DNA from: a virus
Virus record (IMG/VR): IMGVR_UViG_3300021963_000149
Location: 1 to 57,330 of that record
Length of the DNA: 57,330 nt
Strand: one strand, 5' to 3'
Part shown: positions 16,451 to 24,472 of the stretch, in pieces
Position numbering within the stretch: position 1 is the stretch's first letter
Layout: every line of letters starts with the position of its first letter
Program-made: the position numbers and the translations under genes
Notes under the pieces: model-generated
Database searches by the model: none
Told to the model about the DNA's origin: nothing
What the model saw: the letters and a program-made list of their open reading frames with translations, nothing else

Positions 16451-16457
16451 TATTTAG
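16451..16457 (-). promoter_or_regulatory. Late promoter (CTAAATA) for gp19
   Basis: Minus-strand CTAAATA 20 bases upstream of the gp19 ATG and just before its AGGAGG ribosome-binding site. Confidence 0.5.
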
Positions 16458-16467
16458 ATGTTCTTAA

Positions 16468-18687
16468 TTAAACTCTACCTACGACTTCTTCAAATGAGAC
16501 ACCAGTTCTCGTGGCAACAAACGTAAGTGTTACATAATTAATAGATTTCGCTGGCTTCAGGAAGATGTCAGCTCTGAATTCATTATTATCAATAACATCT
16601 GGAGTGTTATTGGAGGTGTCGCAAACAACTAAAAATCCATAGAGTCCTCGTTTTGCTTCAACATCTCTCAAGTATGGTTCAACAATGTTTCTAAAGTTTG
16701 CTCTTGTCAGTTCATCGTTCAATTCAAACAGTTGAGCTTCTGCTGCTCTTTGGAGAGCTTGCTCAATTGTAAGGAAGAGACGGCGAACATTAATTCTATC
16801 AAATGCAGATGCATACCCAAGAGCAGTCTTATCACCGAAGAGAAGTGAACCAATACCTGGTTTTGTGATGATTGAGTTAATTCTCAATGGATACAGTTGA
16901 TCTCTTTGTGCTTTGGTTGGATTGTATGCAAGTTTAACAACATTATTTAAAATACCTCTTTGTTGTCCTGCAGGTGAGAACCAAGGATATGCAACAATGT
17001 TTGTTCTTGTCATTAATCCTGCAATGTCTGCATTACATGGAACATATCTAAATTCATTATTAAATCTGTCATATGTATATTTGTATCCAGTATCAAATGT
17101 TGCATAAGAAGAGGATGACAGTGGAGCAAAGAATGTAATCAGATTTGTTGTTTGTGTGGTCGTGTTTGTGACATTAACCAAATCTGCTCTGTGGGGTCCA
17201 ATGCAAGCCATGCAGTCTTTTCTAGACTCTGCAAGAGAAATTAAATAATTTGCTTTTGCTTGAGACTCATTCTTGTCTCCAAGACCAGGACCCATAATCA
17301 GATAATCAACTTGAATTTCATCCTTGTTTTGGAAATACCCATATGCAGTAATCAAGTTTGCTAATGTAGCAGTCATTCCACCATTTGAACCAAGAGCAGG
17401 AACTCCAGCAGAATAATCTTCTCCACCAGCAAGTGAATATGTTACATTTCCAATTGCAGAGAATGTATTGTCTTGTGCTTTTTGACCCCAAAGACCAGAT
17501 GCTGTGGTGATTGGAGTAAATGCAGTAGAGAATCCAACTGCTCTTGGTTCTGTATTGTAGAATCCATCTCTACCATTAGATGGGTTGTATCCAGCATAAA
17601 TGTTTGCTGAGTAGTCTGCAACAAATTGCTTATACCAGATTTTTTGAGGAGCATTTACATTGGATATTGCATCAACTGCTTTAGAGAGTGATACATGCTT
17701 TTCAAGGATTGTTCCTTGGTTTCCAGTAATTGTTCCGTAATCATCAACAACAACAATGTGAAGTGCGTCACCTTCACCATTTCTAGCAGTTGAATAAACA
17801 TTAGAAATTGGTTTTGGTGCAATAGACTTCCAATAAATTATCGAATTATCCAGGTCTAAAGTTTGCTGGTCATACCAATCATCAACAGATACTGGAGTAT
17901 ATGCTGCAGATGCAGATAATCCAGTGTTAATGCCAGAGTTGTTGACAAAGAACAAGGCATCTGTTGTGTCAAATGATGCATATTGAGTATTTTGTGAGTA
18001 ATCAATTTTTGTTTCGGTTCCTGCAGAAGAAACTCTAGAAACAATCTTAATATCAATTGTGCTATTTCCGTTTGTTGAGTCTGTATTAATACCAGTGATA
18101 ATTCCCTTTAAATAACCACTAAATCCTGTAGTGGTTCCAGCCCCAGGAACTGTTACATTGGTTAAAGCAGCAGTAACACCAAAACCAATTTGAGCACCTG
18201 CCAATCTAGGGCTTACGGTGTTGATTCCAATTCTTTGGTCTGCTAAATCATCAATAAAACAAACTTTTAATCCATTTGCCCAAGAACCTGGGTTCTTTGC
18301 AGCATAAGTGAAATTTGTTCCATCTACATGATTGTTTTGATAATCATCATAGTTGTCAATTTGTAATGCATTAGTTGATGCGATTCCAACACCAGCATTT
18401 GCATTGTTGAGGTCAGCGTCTGTTGCTCTAACAACCTTAAGAACGCCACCGTATGACAAGAATGATGCTGCACTCATCCAGTATTCATATTGGGAATCCG
18501 TTGAGAGTGGCTTACCAAAGACATTAATAAGATCTTGCTCTGTAGTAATGTCGATTGGTTCATTCACAGGTCCAATTCTGAAAGGTCCAGCAATTGCACC
18601 GATATTATCTAAAACATTATCAGCTCTTCCTACAGTTAAGTCAACCTCTCTGACGAGTACGCCTGGAGATAATTGAGGAGTCGCCAT
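16468..18687 (-). CDS. 18: gp18, contractile tail sheath protein
   Basis: 739 residues (T4 gp18 is 659). The N-terminal SPGVLVREVDLTVGRADNVL and the C-terminal LFLTIEQALQRAAEAQLFEL, then LRDVEAKRGLYGFLVVCD and KPAKSINYVTLTFVATRTGV are hallmark sheath sequences. The extra length falls in the variable middle domains. Subunits assemble around the gp19 tube and contract at infection. ATAAATA lies about 36 bases upstream. Confidence 0.97.
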   Translation of the reverse strand: MATPQLSPGVLVREVDLTVGRADNVLDNIGAIAGPFRIGPVNEPIDITTEQDLINVFGKPLSTDSQYEYWMSAASFLSYGGVLKVVRATDADLNNANAGVGIASTNALQIDNYDDYQNNHVDGTNFTYAAKNPGSWANGLKVCFIDDLADQRIGINTVSPRLAGAQIGFGVTAALTNVTVPGAGTTTGFSGYLKGIITGINTDSTNGNSTIDIKIVSRVSSAGTETKIDYSQNTQYASFDTTDALFFVNNSGINTGLSASAAYTPVSVDDWYDQQTLDLDNSIIYWKSIAPKPISNVYSTARNGEGDALHIVVVDDYGTITGNQGTILEKHVSLSKAVDAISNVNAPQKIWYKQFVADYSANIYAGYNPSNGRDGFYNTEPRAVGFSTAFTPITTASGLWGQKAQDNTFSAIGNVTYSLAGGEDYSAGVPALGSNGGMTATLANLITAYGYFQNKDEIQVDYLIMGPGLGDKNESQAKANYLISLAESRKDCMACIGPHRADLVNVTNTTTQTTNLITFFAPLSSSSYATFDTGYKYTYDRFNNEFRYVPCNADIAGLMTRTNIVAYPWFSPAGQQRGILNNVVKLAYNPTKAQRDQLYPLRINSIITKPGIGSLLFGDKTALGYASAFDRINVRRLFLTIEQALQRAAEAQLFELNDELTRANFRNIVEPYLRDVEAKRGLYGFLVVCDTSNNTPDVIDNNEFRADIFLKPAKSINYVTLTFVATRTGVSFEEVVGRV

Positions 18688-18722
18688 GTTTTTCTCCGTG
18701 AAGTCTCAGTTTATCTAAAAAA

Positions 18723-18729
18723 TATTTAT
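18723..18729 (-). promoter_or_regulatory. Late promoter (ATAAATA) for gp18
   Basis: Minus-strand ATAAATA, 36 bases upstream of the gp18 ATG, in the 83-base gap after the zinc-ribbon gene. The same gap holds a 10-base palindrome GTGAATTCAC at 18762-18771. Confidence 0.5.
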
Positions 18730-18770
18730 TAAAAACACACTTTACAGGGGGGAAACAAGCCGTGAATTCA

Positions 18771-19001
18771 CTACCAGTCAGGATATTCCCATCTTATCTG
18801 TGAGTTAAAATCTTTTTTGGTTTCTAATATTCTTTTAATAGTGCAGTCCTTACACTCATATGAATATGAAGATGCCACCGCTCCTCTGTCTTTACGAGTT
18901 CTATAAAATCCGTCTATTAAATTTTTTGTTTCTCCACAGACTCTACATTTTCTATCGACTAAAAGCAAATGACCTAGTTTTATTTGCTTATCAAGTTCCA
19001 T
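18771..19001 (-). CDS. Zinc-ribbon protein coupled to gp17
   Basis: 76 residues from the ATG at 19001, which overlaps the gp17 stop as TAATG. A start five codons earlier (19016) is also open. Two Cys pairs (C19-x2-C22 and C50-x2-C53) in KCRVCGETK and YECKDCTIK form a zinc ribbon like those at the N termini of HNH-type phage endonucleases and their free-standing recognition modules, with the FYRTRKD link typical of that group. No HNH nuclease residues follow. It could be a relic of a homing-type endonuclease or an accessory to terminase; only its position supports the latter. Confidence 0.75.
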   Translation of the reverse strand: MELDKQIKLGHLLLVDRKCRVCGETKNLIDGFYRTRKDRGAVASSYSYECKDCTIKRILETKKDFNSQIRWEYPDW

Positions 19002-20647
19002 TACATATATTCCCACATATAAGCGCGATCTCCATATTCATCAGTAAACCATCTATCGCCATCTACATCAACAAAACTAGAGTTGTCTAATCCATCAGAA
19101 ATAAATCCAAATGGTGCCATATCTTGTTCTATTTGGTTTTTTTGTTCCTCATAAAGTCTCTTACGAATGTCTTGGTCTGTAAGTTCTTTGAAATAGTCTT
19201 GAGCAACTAACCAGGCATAAATGACAAGACACATTGCTAAGTCATCATTACAACCCTCTTCTGCCTCAAATGAATTGTGTTTGGAGATGAATGTTGTGAG
19301 TTCTGAAATAATTTCATAATCTTTAAATAGTAACTTGTCACTCTCAATCATTGCCTTAAGATTGAGTGCTCCAACTTTTTTTACAGTCTTGGACATTTTA
19401 ACGCCAAGTTGAGTTTTCTTTCCACTAAAACCCTGTCCAACAATTTGACCTGCACGACCCCTCATTGAGCACATTAAAACATTTTGATATTCCAAATCAT
19501 AATGTAACAATGATGCTACTTGGTCTCCGATGTCATTAACCTCACAAAGAATATATGCACCATTATAATTTTTTGCTACTTCATAAATGATATTCGGAAA
19601 TAGCATTGGTTTGATTTCATTGTTTCGATATTTTGCTACAATTTTATGTGGAAAAGATGTTATATCAACCACAACAAATGCAGAATAATCTTCACTGACT
19701 CCTCTAGCTACATCAACAGTAATTACATAATCATGGTCATCTATGACTTCCTCATAAACATCCAATCCGGCACTTCTTTTAATTGGATTCTCATACACAA
19801 AGTTTTTTAATTTGCTTGGTGCAATCAGAGTATCAACAGATCCAAGAAATTCACATTCAAACTCAATTTTAAATTGTTGTTCTGAAGTGTTTGCAATAGT
19901 CTGTGCTTTCCATTTTTCGTCTCTTCCAGGCACCTCTGACCAATGCACATCTGTTGGAATATATTCATTTCTACTTCTTTCTGCATCATGCCACATACGG
20001 TAGAAATGATTCATACCGTGTGGGGTGGAAACTATGATGACTTTTGTGCTTTTACCAGAAGTAATAGTAGGATAAACAGATGCAAAGAACGAGTCTGCAA
20101 TATGGTTTGGAACGAAAGCGAATTCGTCGAGGAAGAGGATATTAAAAGACATGCCTCGGACAGCACTTGCAGATGTAGAAGCTGCCAATATCTTACTGCC
20201 ATTTTCTAACTCAATATTTCCTTTGTTCCAAGCAATGATGCCTTGTTGCATCCACTTTGGTAAGTTTTCATATGCTGTTGCTAGTCTTCCTAAAAGTTCT
20301 CTTGCGGTTGCGGCTTTGTTTGCCAAGATGCCAATATTGACACTATCATTAAAGATTAAATAGTGTAGCAAATATGCAACAACAGTTGTGGATTTACCAG
20401 TCTGTCGCGGCATCTTACAGATATTAAATCTGTTTTTATGGAAATTTGTAATTAACTTTTCCTGGAAATGATAGGGTTCAAATCCAACAAGACCTTCGTC
20501 AAGAGAAACAATCTTTACATAGTTTTTTGCAAAATATACTGGATCATCTTTACACTTAACAAATTCAAGAATTTGCTCTTGAGTAAATTCAATTGCTGTA
20601 TTTGCTTTTTTTAAATTAGGATTACCAAGATATACACTTTCACTCAT
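19001..20647 (-). CDS. 17: gp17, large terminase subunit
   Basis: 548 residues (T4 gp17 is 610). Walker A MPRQTGKST is at residues 79-87 and Walker B ILFLDEFA at 170-177. The RuvC-like nuclease domain begins at about residue 305 with VITVDVARG (D312), followed by CEVNDIGDQVASLL and, near the C terminus, EAEEGCNDDLAMCLVIYAW carrying the last acidic residues. It cuts concatemers and pumps DNA into the prohead through gp20. Unusually, it is separated from gp16 by five genes. Confidence 0.97.
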   Translation of the reverse strand: MSESVYLGNPNLKKANTAIEFTQEQILEFVKCKDDPVYFAKNYVKIVSLDEGLVGFEPYHFQEKLITNFHKNRFNICKMPRQTGKSTTVVAYLLHYLIFNDSVNIGILANKAATARELLGRLATAYENLPKWMQQGIIAWNKGNIELENGSKILAASTSASAVRGMSFNILFLDEFAFVPNHIADSFFASVYPTITSGKSTKVIIVSTPHGMNHFYRMWHDAERSRNEYIPTDVHWSEVPGRDEKWKAQTIANTSEQQFKIEFECEFLGSVDTLIAPSKLKNFVYENPIKRSAGLDVYEEVIDDHDYVITVDVARGVSEDYSAFVVVDITSFPHKIVAKYRNNEIKPMLFPNIIYEVAKNYNGAYILCEVNDIGDQVASLLHYDLEYQNVLMCSMRGRAGQIVGQGFSGKKTQLGVKMSKTVKKVGALNLKAMIESDKLLFKDYEIISELTTFISKHNSFEAEEGCNDDLAMCLVIYAWLVAQDYFKELTDQDIRKRLYEEQKNQIEQDMAPFGFISDGLDNSSFVDVDGDRWFTDEYGDRAYMWEYM

Positions 20648-20661
20648 AATAAAACTCCTTT

Positions 20662-22248
20662 TTAATCTTCTACATAAATGAACGTGGCACTAGCAGCAGT
20701 CATATTACTTGAAGATGAAACGACTGCTGTTAGAAAACTATTGGGTGGAATATCAATACCAATTTGAGACAAATCAACATCAATAGTAGAATTATCTGTC
20801 ATATGATATGCAGCAATTGGCGGTGTTGATTGTGCTGGTAAAATAAACAATCCAGTACTATCTTGAGTTGCATAAAGTGATGCATTAAAATCTGTTTGAG
20901 TTGTCCATCTCAAATAATTTGTTACTGTTGGATTAAAGTATATGTATATGATTGCCGGGTCACCTGCGGTATTTACTGAAGCAGTAAGTCTCTTGGGAAT
21001 TAAGTCTCTTGTGTTAATTTTATTCTGATAAATGAGTTTATTTTTGAGCGAAATGAGATGATAAAGAGATCCAGTAGAGTTCATCGCATCAGTCCTAGTT
21101 GTAGTTACAGAATATGGAAGTCTTGTTTGTTGAACAATTCCTTCAATAGCACCAAGAAATGAAGAACCGGTGCAAGTTACAACACCACTTGTGGGTGATC
21201 CCAAATTTGCTGCTACATATCCAATCTTTAGTGATGGATTGTCTAGGTGTGGAAACTCATTTCTATTTGTATAATGTTCATGGTGGAAGAACATCATATC
21301 CCCATTAGTTGGGTTTTCAACCGCATAACGAATCTCACCAGCACCTAACCAACGGAAGTTAATTTGATATACATTTAGTTTTGATGGATCTAAAGTAACG
21401 CCAGAATATCCAGTTCCATCAAGTTTATCTAAATTAAAATCTTCTTGGAATGTCCAATATTCTGTTTGTGCTACACCAGTTTGATTTGTTGTGTTTGTAA
21501 ATGTTATTGTTGCATTACTGGTTGCATTAAATGTCCCATTTTGGGGTCCAAGAGATGTTGATAAAAACTTTATTCTTGTTTGATCATATTCAGCTACATA
21601 ACGAGCAGTAAATGCTGCTTGAGCTACTAATCCTTGTACGAGCAAAGCAATATTTCCAGCAACAGACCCCGCATTTAAAGTTACAGCAGTAAAAACAGTT
21701 CCATTAAGAGTAACTGTTACAACTCCATCTGCTAATGCACTAAAAGTAAAACTTTGAATATGTGCTTTACCACCATTTGCACGAAGAACACCAAACTGCC
21801 CATTGGTGGATGCATATCCAATTTGAATAGCTTGTTCCTGATTAAATAATCCTACTCTTTGAGTAAATCCTACTGGATTAGAAGAATATGCAGCAGTAAA
21901 TCTGCAGACCGCACCTTGTCCAGGACGATATCTCAAAAAGTTGGTACTTCTAATAACACCATAAGAATTAGCATCTGTTCCAGCACCAACTCTAAATCTA
22001 GAACCACCATTTGTAGCAATTCCACTGGAACTAAAAGTAAATCTCTCAAACTCTCTAGGGTCTAATCCATAGACAGCATCGCCCTGAACTTTTGGCGTAA
22101 TTTGAATTGCAATATTCTCACCAAAAGCAGATTTTGCACAAGCACTTTCATTTAGAATATTTCCATATTCATCAGCACGGATATAAACTTCATGAAGTGT
22201 TCGTTCTTGATTTAGATAGTCTTGTTCATTCTTATTCCACTGAGCCAT
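20662..22248 (-). CDS. Virion structural protein, unknown family
   Basis: 528 residues. The N terminus reads WNKNEQDYLNQERTLHEVYI, with the rest beta-rich (FTFSALADGVVTVTLNGT, GAGEIRYAVENPTNGDMMFF, TNRNEFPHLDNPSLKIGYVA). The GEIRYAVENP and PHLDNPSL segments are like those of large phage tail or fibre subunits, but no T4 counterpart is recognised. It lies in the insert between gp16 and gp17, 3 bases from the 105-residue gene above it and 14 bases from gp17 below. A virion role is inferred from composition and position. Confidence 0.75.
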   Translation of the reverse strand: MAQWNKNEQDYLNQERTLHEVYIRADEYGNILNESACAKSAFGENIAIQITPKVQGDAVYGLDPREFERFTFSSSGIATNGGSRFRVGAGTDANSYGVIRSTNFLRYRPGQGAVCRFTAAYSSNPVGFTQRVGLFNQEQAIQIGYASTNGQFGVLRANGGKAHIQSFTFSALADGVVTVTLNGTVFTAVTLNAGSVAGNIALLVQGLVAQAAFTARYVAEYDQTRIKFLSTSLGPQNGTFNATSNATITFTNTTNQTGVAQTEYWTFQEDFNLDKLDGTGYSGVTLDPSKLNVYQINFRWLGAGEIRYAVENPTNGDMMFFHHEHYTNRNEFPHLDNPSLKIGYVAANLGSPTSGVVTCTGSSFLGAIEGIVQQTRLPYSVTTTRTDAMNSTGSLYHLISLKNKLIYQNKINTRDLIPKRLTASVNTAGDPAIIYIYFNPTVTNYLRWTTQTDFNASLYATQDSTGLFILPAQSTPPIAAYHMTDNSTIDVDLSQIGIDIPPNSFLTAVVSSSSNMTAASATFIYVED

Positions 22249-22251
22249 GAA

Positions 22252-22569
22252 TCACTCACTCCAAGATAGTCTTTCTGGTTGATACCTCTGAGAACTCTTA
22301 ATTTTTAAAGAACTTTGAGATTGTGATGGGTAAACATTGTGAACAATTGCTCCAGGATACTCATCCTGAAGTTGTTCAGCGAGAGCGTTCTTATCCATCA
22401 TAGAACCCTCCACTTCCAAGCGATACATCTTTCCTTCCCAAACTACATCAGCGAGAAAAGATTCTCCAACTGGTTCTGATTGTGATTCAGAACCATTGAT
22501 GTATAGATTGCCGTTGAAATCTCCGGCAATATTAACGCTTTCGGACAAAAACTTTTTAAATGATTTCAT
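22252..22569 (-). CDS. Candidate internal head protein with capsid-targeting-like N terminus
   Basis: 105 residues from ATG at 22569, which overlaps the upstream stop (TAATG); this start is preferred over 22584. The N terminus MKSFKKFLSES resembles the T4 capsid-targeting peptide MKTYQEFIAEA, with an L-x-E at residues 8-10 that fits gp21 cleavage. The body (DVVWEGKMYRLEVEGS, then LAEQLQDEYPGAIVHNVYPS) repeats the fold pattern of residues 405-465 of the protein encoded just upstream, indicating a shared domain. Likely packaged with DNA or bound in the head; this is inference. Confidence 0.7.
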   Translation of the reverse strand: MKSFKKFLSESVNIAGDFNGNLYINGSESQSEPVGESFLADVVWEGKMYRLEVEGSMMDKNALAEQLQDEYPGAIVHNVYPSQSQSSLKIKSSQRYQPERLSWSE

Positions 22570-24317
22570 TAGTTGCAGTTCCAACGACGAAGAGCTTTGT
22601 TAATATTGCTGTCTGGATCTCTTGCAGTTTTTGCAGAAGTCAATTTAGATTTCATTCCTTTCATTCTGCGACAAAATGATTTGCGACGAGATGCTCTTTT
22701 ACCTGTTGGATTTTTTTCAGTAACCGCAGTTTGAAGTTTTGAACCTGGATTCTCACGACGATATGCATTTACTGCTGCTTGACTTAAACCAGCAGTTCTA
22801 TCCTTACGATTTACTGATTGCCAATCTTCCTCAATCTCAATTTCTTCTCCCATTGGTTTTACATAATTTTTATTTGGACCAAGTTTTGCAGCACTGCCTC
22901 CCTGAAGACCCGCTTGAATTAAAGGTTGACCCGGAATAAAATCAGAAACTGAATGATAAACAACTCTTGCTTCAGGGTAAATTTTTTGTATTTCACTAGT
23001 TATTTCTTGACGACTTGGAAGTTTTGCTTGTGGAAAGAACATTCGTAATGCATAATACTTTCCTCTCCAAGAAAGAGTAACTTCAACAACATTTCCATTT
23101 TGTGCTTGAAGTCTGCTTGCTTCTTTAATTTGAGACTTAAATCCCTTAATGGGTTCTGGTTCAATCAAATCAACAACTTCAGCAAAAGTATTACCATCGG
23201 CATCTTCAATTGTTACATCTTCTGCTTTAACACAATTTGGATATCTTTTACCAAACATTGTCTTCATACCTTTCTTTTTATATCCAGGCCAACATTTTTC
23301 ACTTAAGATTTCATCTAAAATTTTATCAACAAGTTTTTGTTCTTCCATTTCTCCGCTTGCAACATAATCTGCTGCAGTATCAATATAATCTGCTGCTTTA
23401 GTGATTTTTGATTGAACCCATGCTTCTAAATCTCCTTCTCCTCTTCCAACTTTCATTTGAAGTTTTTTAACAGCATCCGCAATTGTTTTGAGTTCAGATC
23501 TTGCCATTGAATATTCATGGTCTTTGATGGAAACTTTATCCCATGCTTTTCCACCATAAGAACATTCAGATCTTGTCTCTCTTTTATCGCACAATGGACA
23601 ATATCTTTGTTCTTCTTTCATAGTTTCTTCCGATTTAGTTCCCCAATTATCAGCACCAACTTTACGACATTTTACAAGTGCTCCGGAAGCATATGCGCTT
23701 GGCCAAACGCTATAGCGAGACTTAACTTTATGATAGCAAGCATCTTTAGTGCCACTACCTTTACTTGGTTTATCTTTTGCTTCTTGCACTTCCATTTCTT
23801 CTTTCATTTTTTTCTTGGGTGAATCTGTAGAAACATAGGTTGGTTTTGCAGCTCCTGTTTTTTGTTGCTGACCAGGATCTGCTGCTTTTTTTCTTCTTGC
23901 TGCAGAAAGTCTTTCTGCTTTTGTCATACTTGCTCTCTTTGCAGAAGAAACGCACTTTGGTGTTCCTTCTCCAGGTTCATCACTTGCACATGTCCCACCG
24001 GTCACCACATTAACCCATCCAGATTTTCCATCTTTAGATTTGGATTTTCCAAACCAATCACGAAGACCTTCTTCCGTTACATCTTTAAATTGTTTATGAT
24101 GTTTTTTAGCGTTTGCTTCCATCTTTTTCAAACGAGTGTAATAGTCTGGGATTTCATCTAAGTGCTGAAGAGCAATATCCATTGCAAGTTCATGGTCTTT
24201 TGTATGTTCGTGCTCAATTGGCTCTCCCATATCAAGTTGCTTTTGTATGAAAGAAACATCAAGGCGATGCTTCTTTGCAATTTGCTCAACTGTTTTATGT
24301 GACTTAATTTGGGGCAT
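22569..24317 (-). CDS. Mosaic basic, Cys-containing protein, probable DNA-associated virion protein
   Basis: 582 residues built from discrete blocks joined by charged linkers. About 20-70: EHTKDHELAMDIALQHLDE (DUF5661-like). About 85-165: GKSGWVNVVTGGTCASDEPG. About 188-226: KDACYHKVKSRYSVWPSAYA. About 340-366: CWPGYKKKGMKTMFGKRYPN. About 405-465: an alpha/beta domain also present in the next gene. About 540-582: ASRRKSFCRRMKGMKSKLTS and an end in KALRRWNCN. Several of these blocks recur in marine phage proteins. The protein is highly basic. Its neighbours carry capsid-targeting-like N termini, so a DNA-binding internal protein is the working idea. Overlaps both neighbours by TAATG. Confidence 0.72.
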   Translation of the reverse strand: MPQIKSHKTVEQIAKKHRLDVSFIQKQLDMGEPIEHEHTKDHELAMDIALQHLDEIPDYYTRLKKMEANAKKHHKQFKDVTEEGLRDWFGKSKSKDGKSGWVNVVTGGTCASDEPGEGTPKCVSSAKRASMTKAERLSAARRKKAADPGQQQKTGAAKPTYVSTDSPKKKMKEEMEVQEAKDKPSKGSGTKDACYHKVKSRYSVWPSAYASGALVKCRKVGADNWGTKSEETMKEEQRYCPLCDKRETRSECSYGGKAWDKVSIKDHEYSMARSELKTIADAVKKLQMKVGRGEGDLEAWVQSKITKAADYIDTAADYVASGEMEEQKLVDKILDEILSEKCWPGYKKKGMKTMFGKRYPNCVKAEDVTIEDADGNTFAEVVDLIEPEPIKGFKSQIKEASRLQAQNGNVVEVTLSWRGKYYALRMFFPQAKLPSRQEITSEIQKIYPEARVVYHSVSDFIPGQPLIQAGLQGGSAAKLGPNKNYVKPMGEEIEIEEDWQSVNRKDRTAGLSQAAVNAYRRENPGSKLQTAVTEKNPTGKRASRRKSFCRRMKGMKSKLTSAKTARDPDSNINKALRRWNCN

Positions 24318-24472
24318 TATTCAACTGGTTTTGATTTAGTCTCTTCACCTTTTGCTCTTTTTCTTCTTCCCGCACAGTGAGCGCGTTGAGAAAATCCTTT
24401 TGGATTTGAGCAATCAATACTCTTTTTATATTTATTCGTCCAGTCTTCTTGAAATTGTTTGAATGTTTTCAT
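24317..24472 (-). CDS. Tiny basic protein with capsid-targeting-like N terminus
   Basis: 51 residues. It starts MKTFKQFQED, related to the T4 targeting peptide MKTYQEFIAE but with F-x-E rather than I/L-x-E before the expected cut. Then come KKSIDCSNPKGFSQRAHCAG and a run of Arg/Lys (RRKRAKGEETKSK). The two Cys in a C-x11-C arrangement and the basic tail resemble the Cys-containing blocks of the adjacent mosaic protein. Both ends overlap neighbours by TAATG, so it is co-translated with the fibre-like and mosaic genes. Confidence 0.7.
   Translation of the reverse strand: MKTFKQFQEDWTNKYKKSIDCSNPKGFSQRAHCAGRRKRAKGEETKSKPVE

Noticed and set aside
18762-18771. 10-base palindrome GTGAATTCAC
   Set aside because: Short, in an intergenic gap with no other operator-like copy; expected by chance at this scale.
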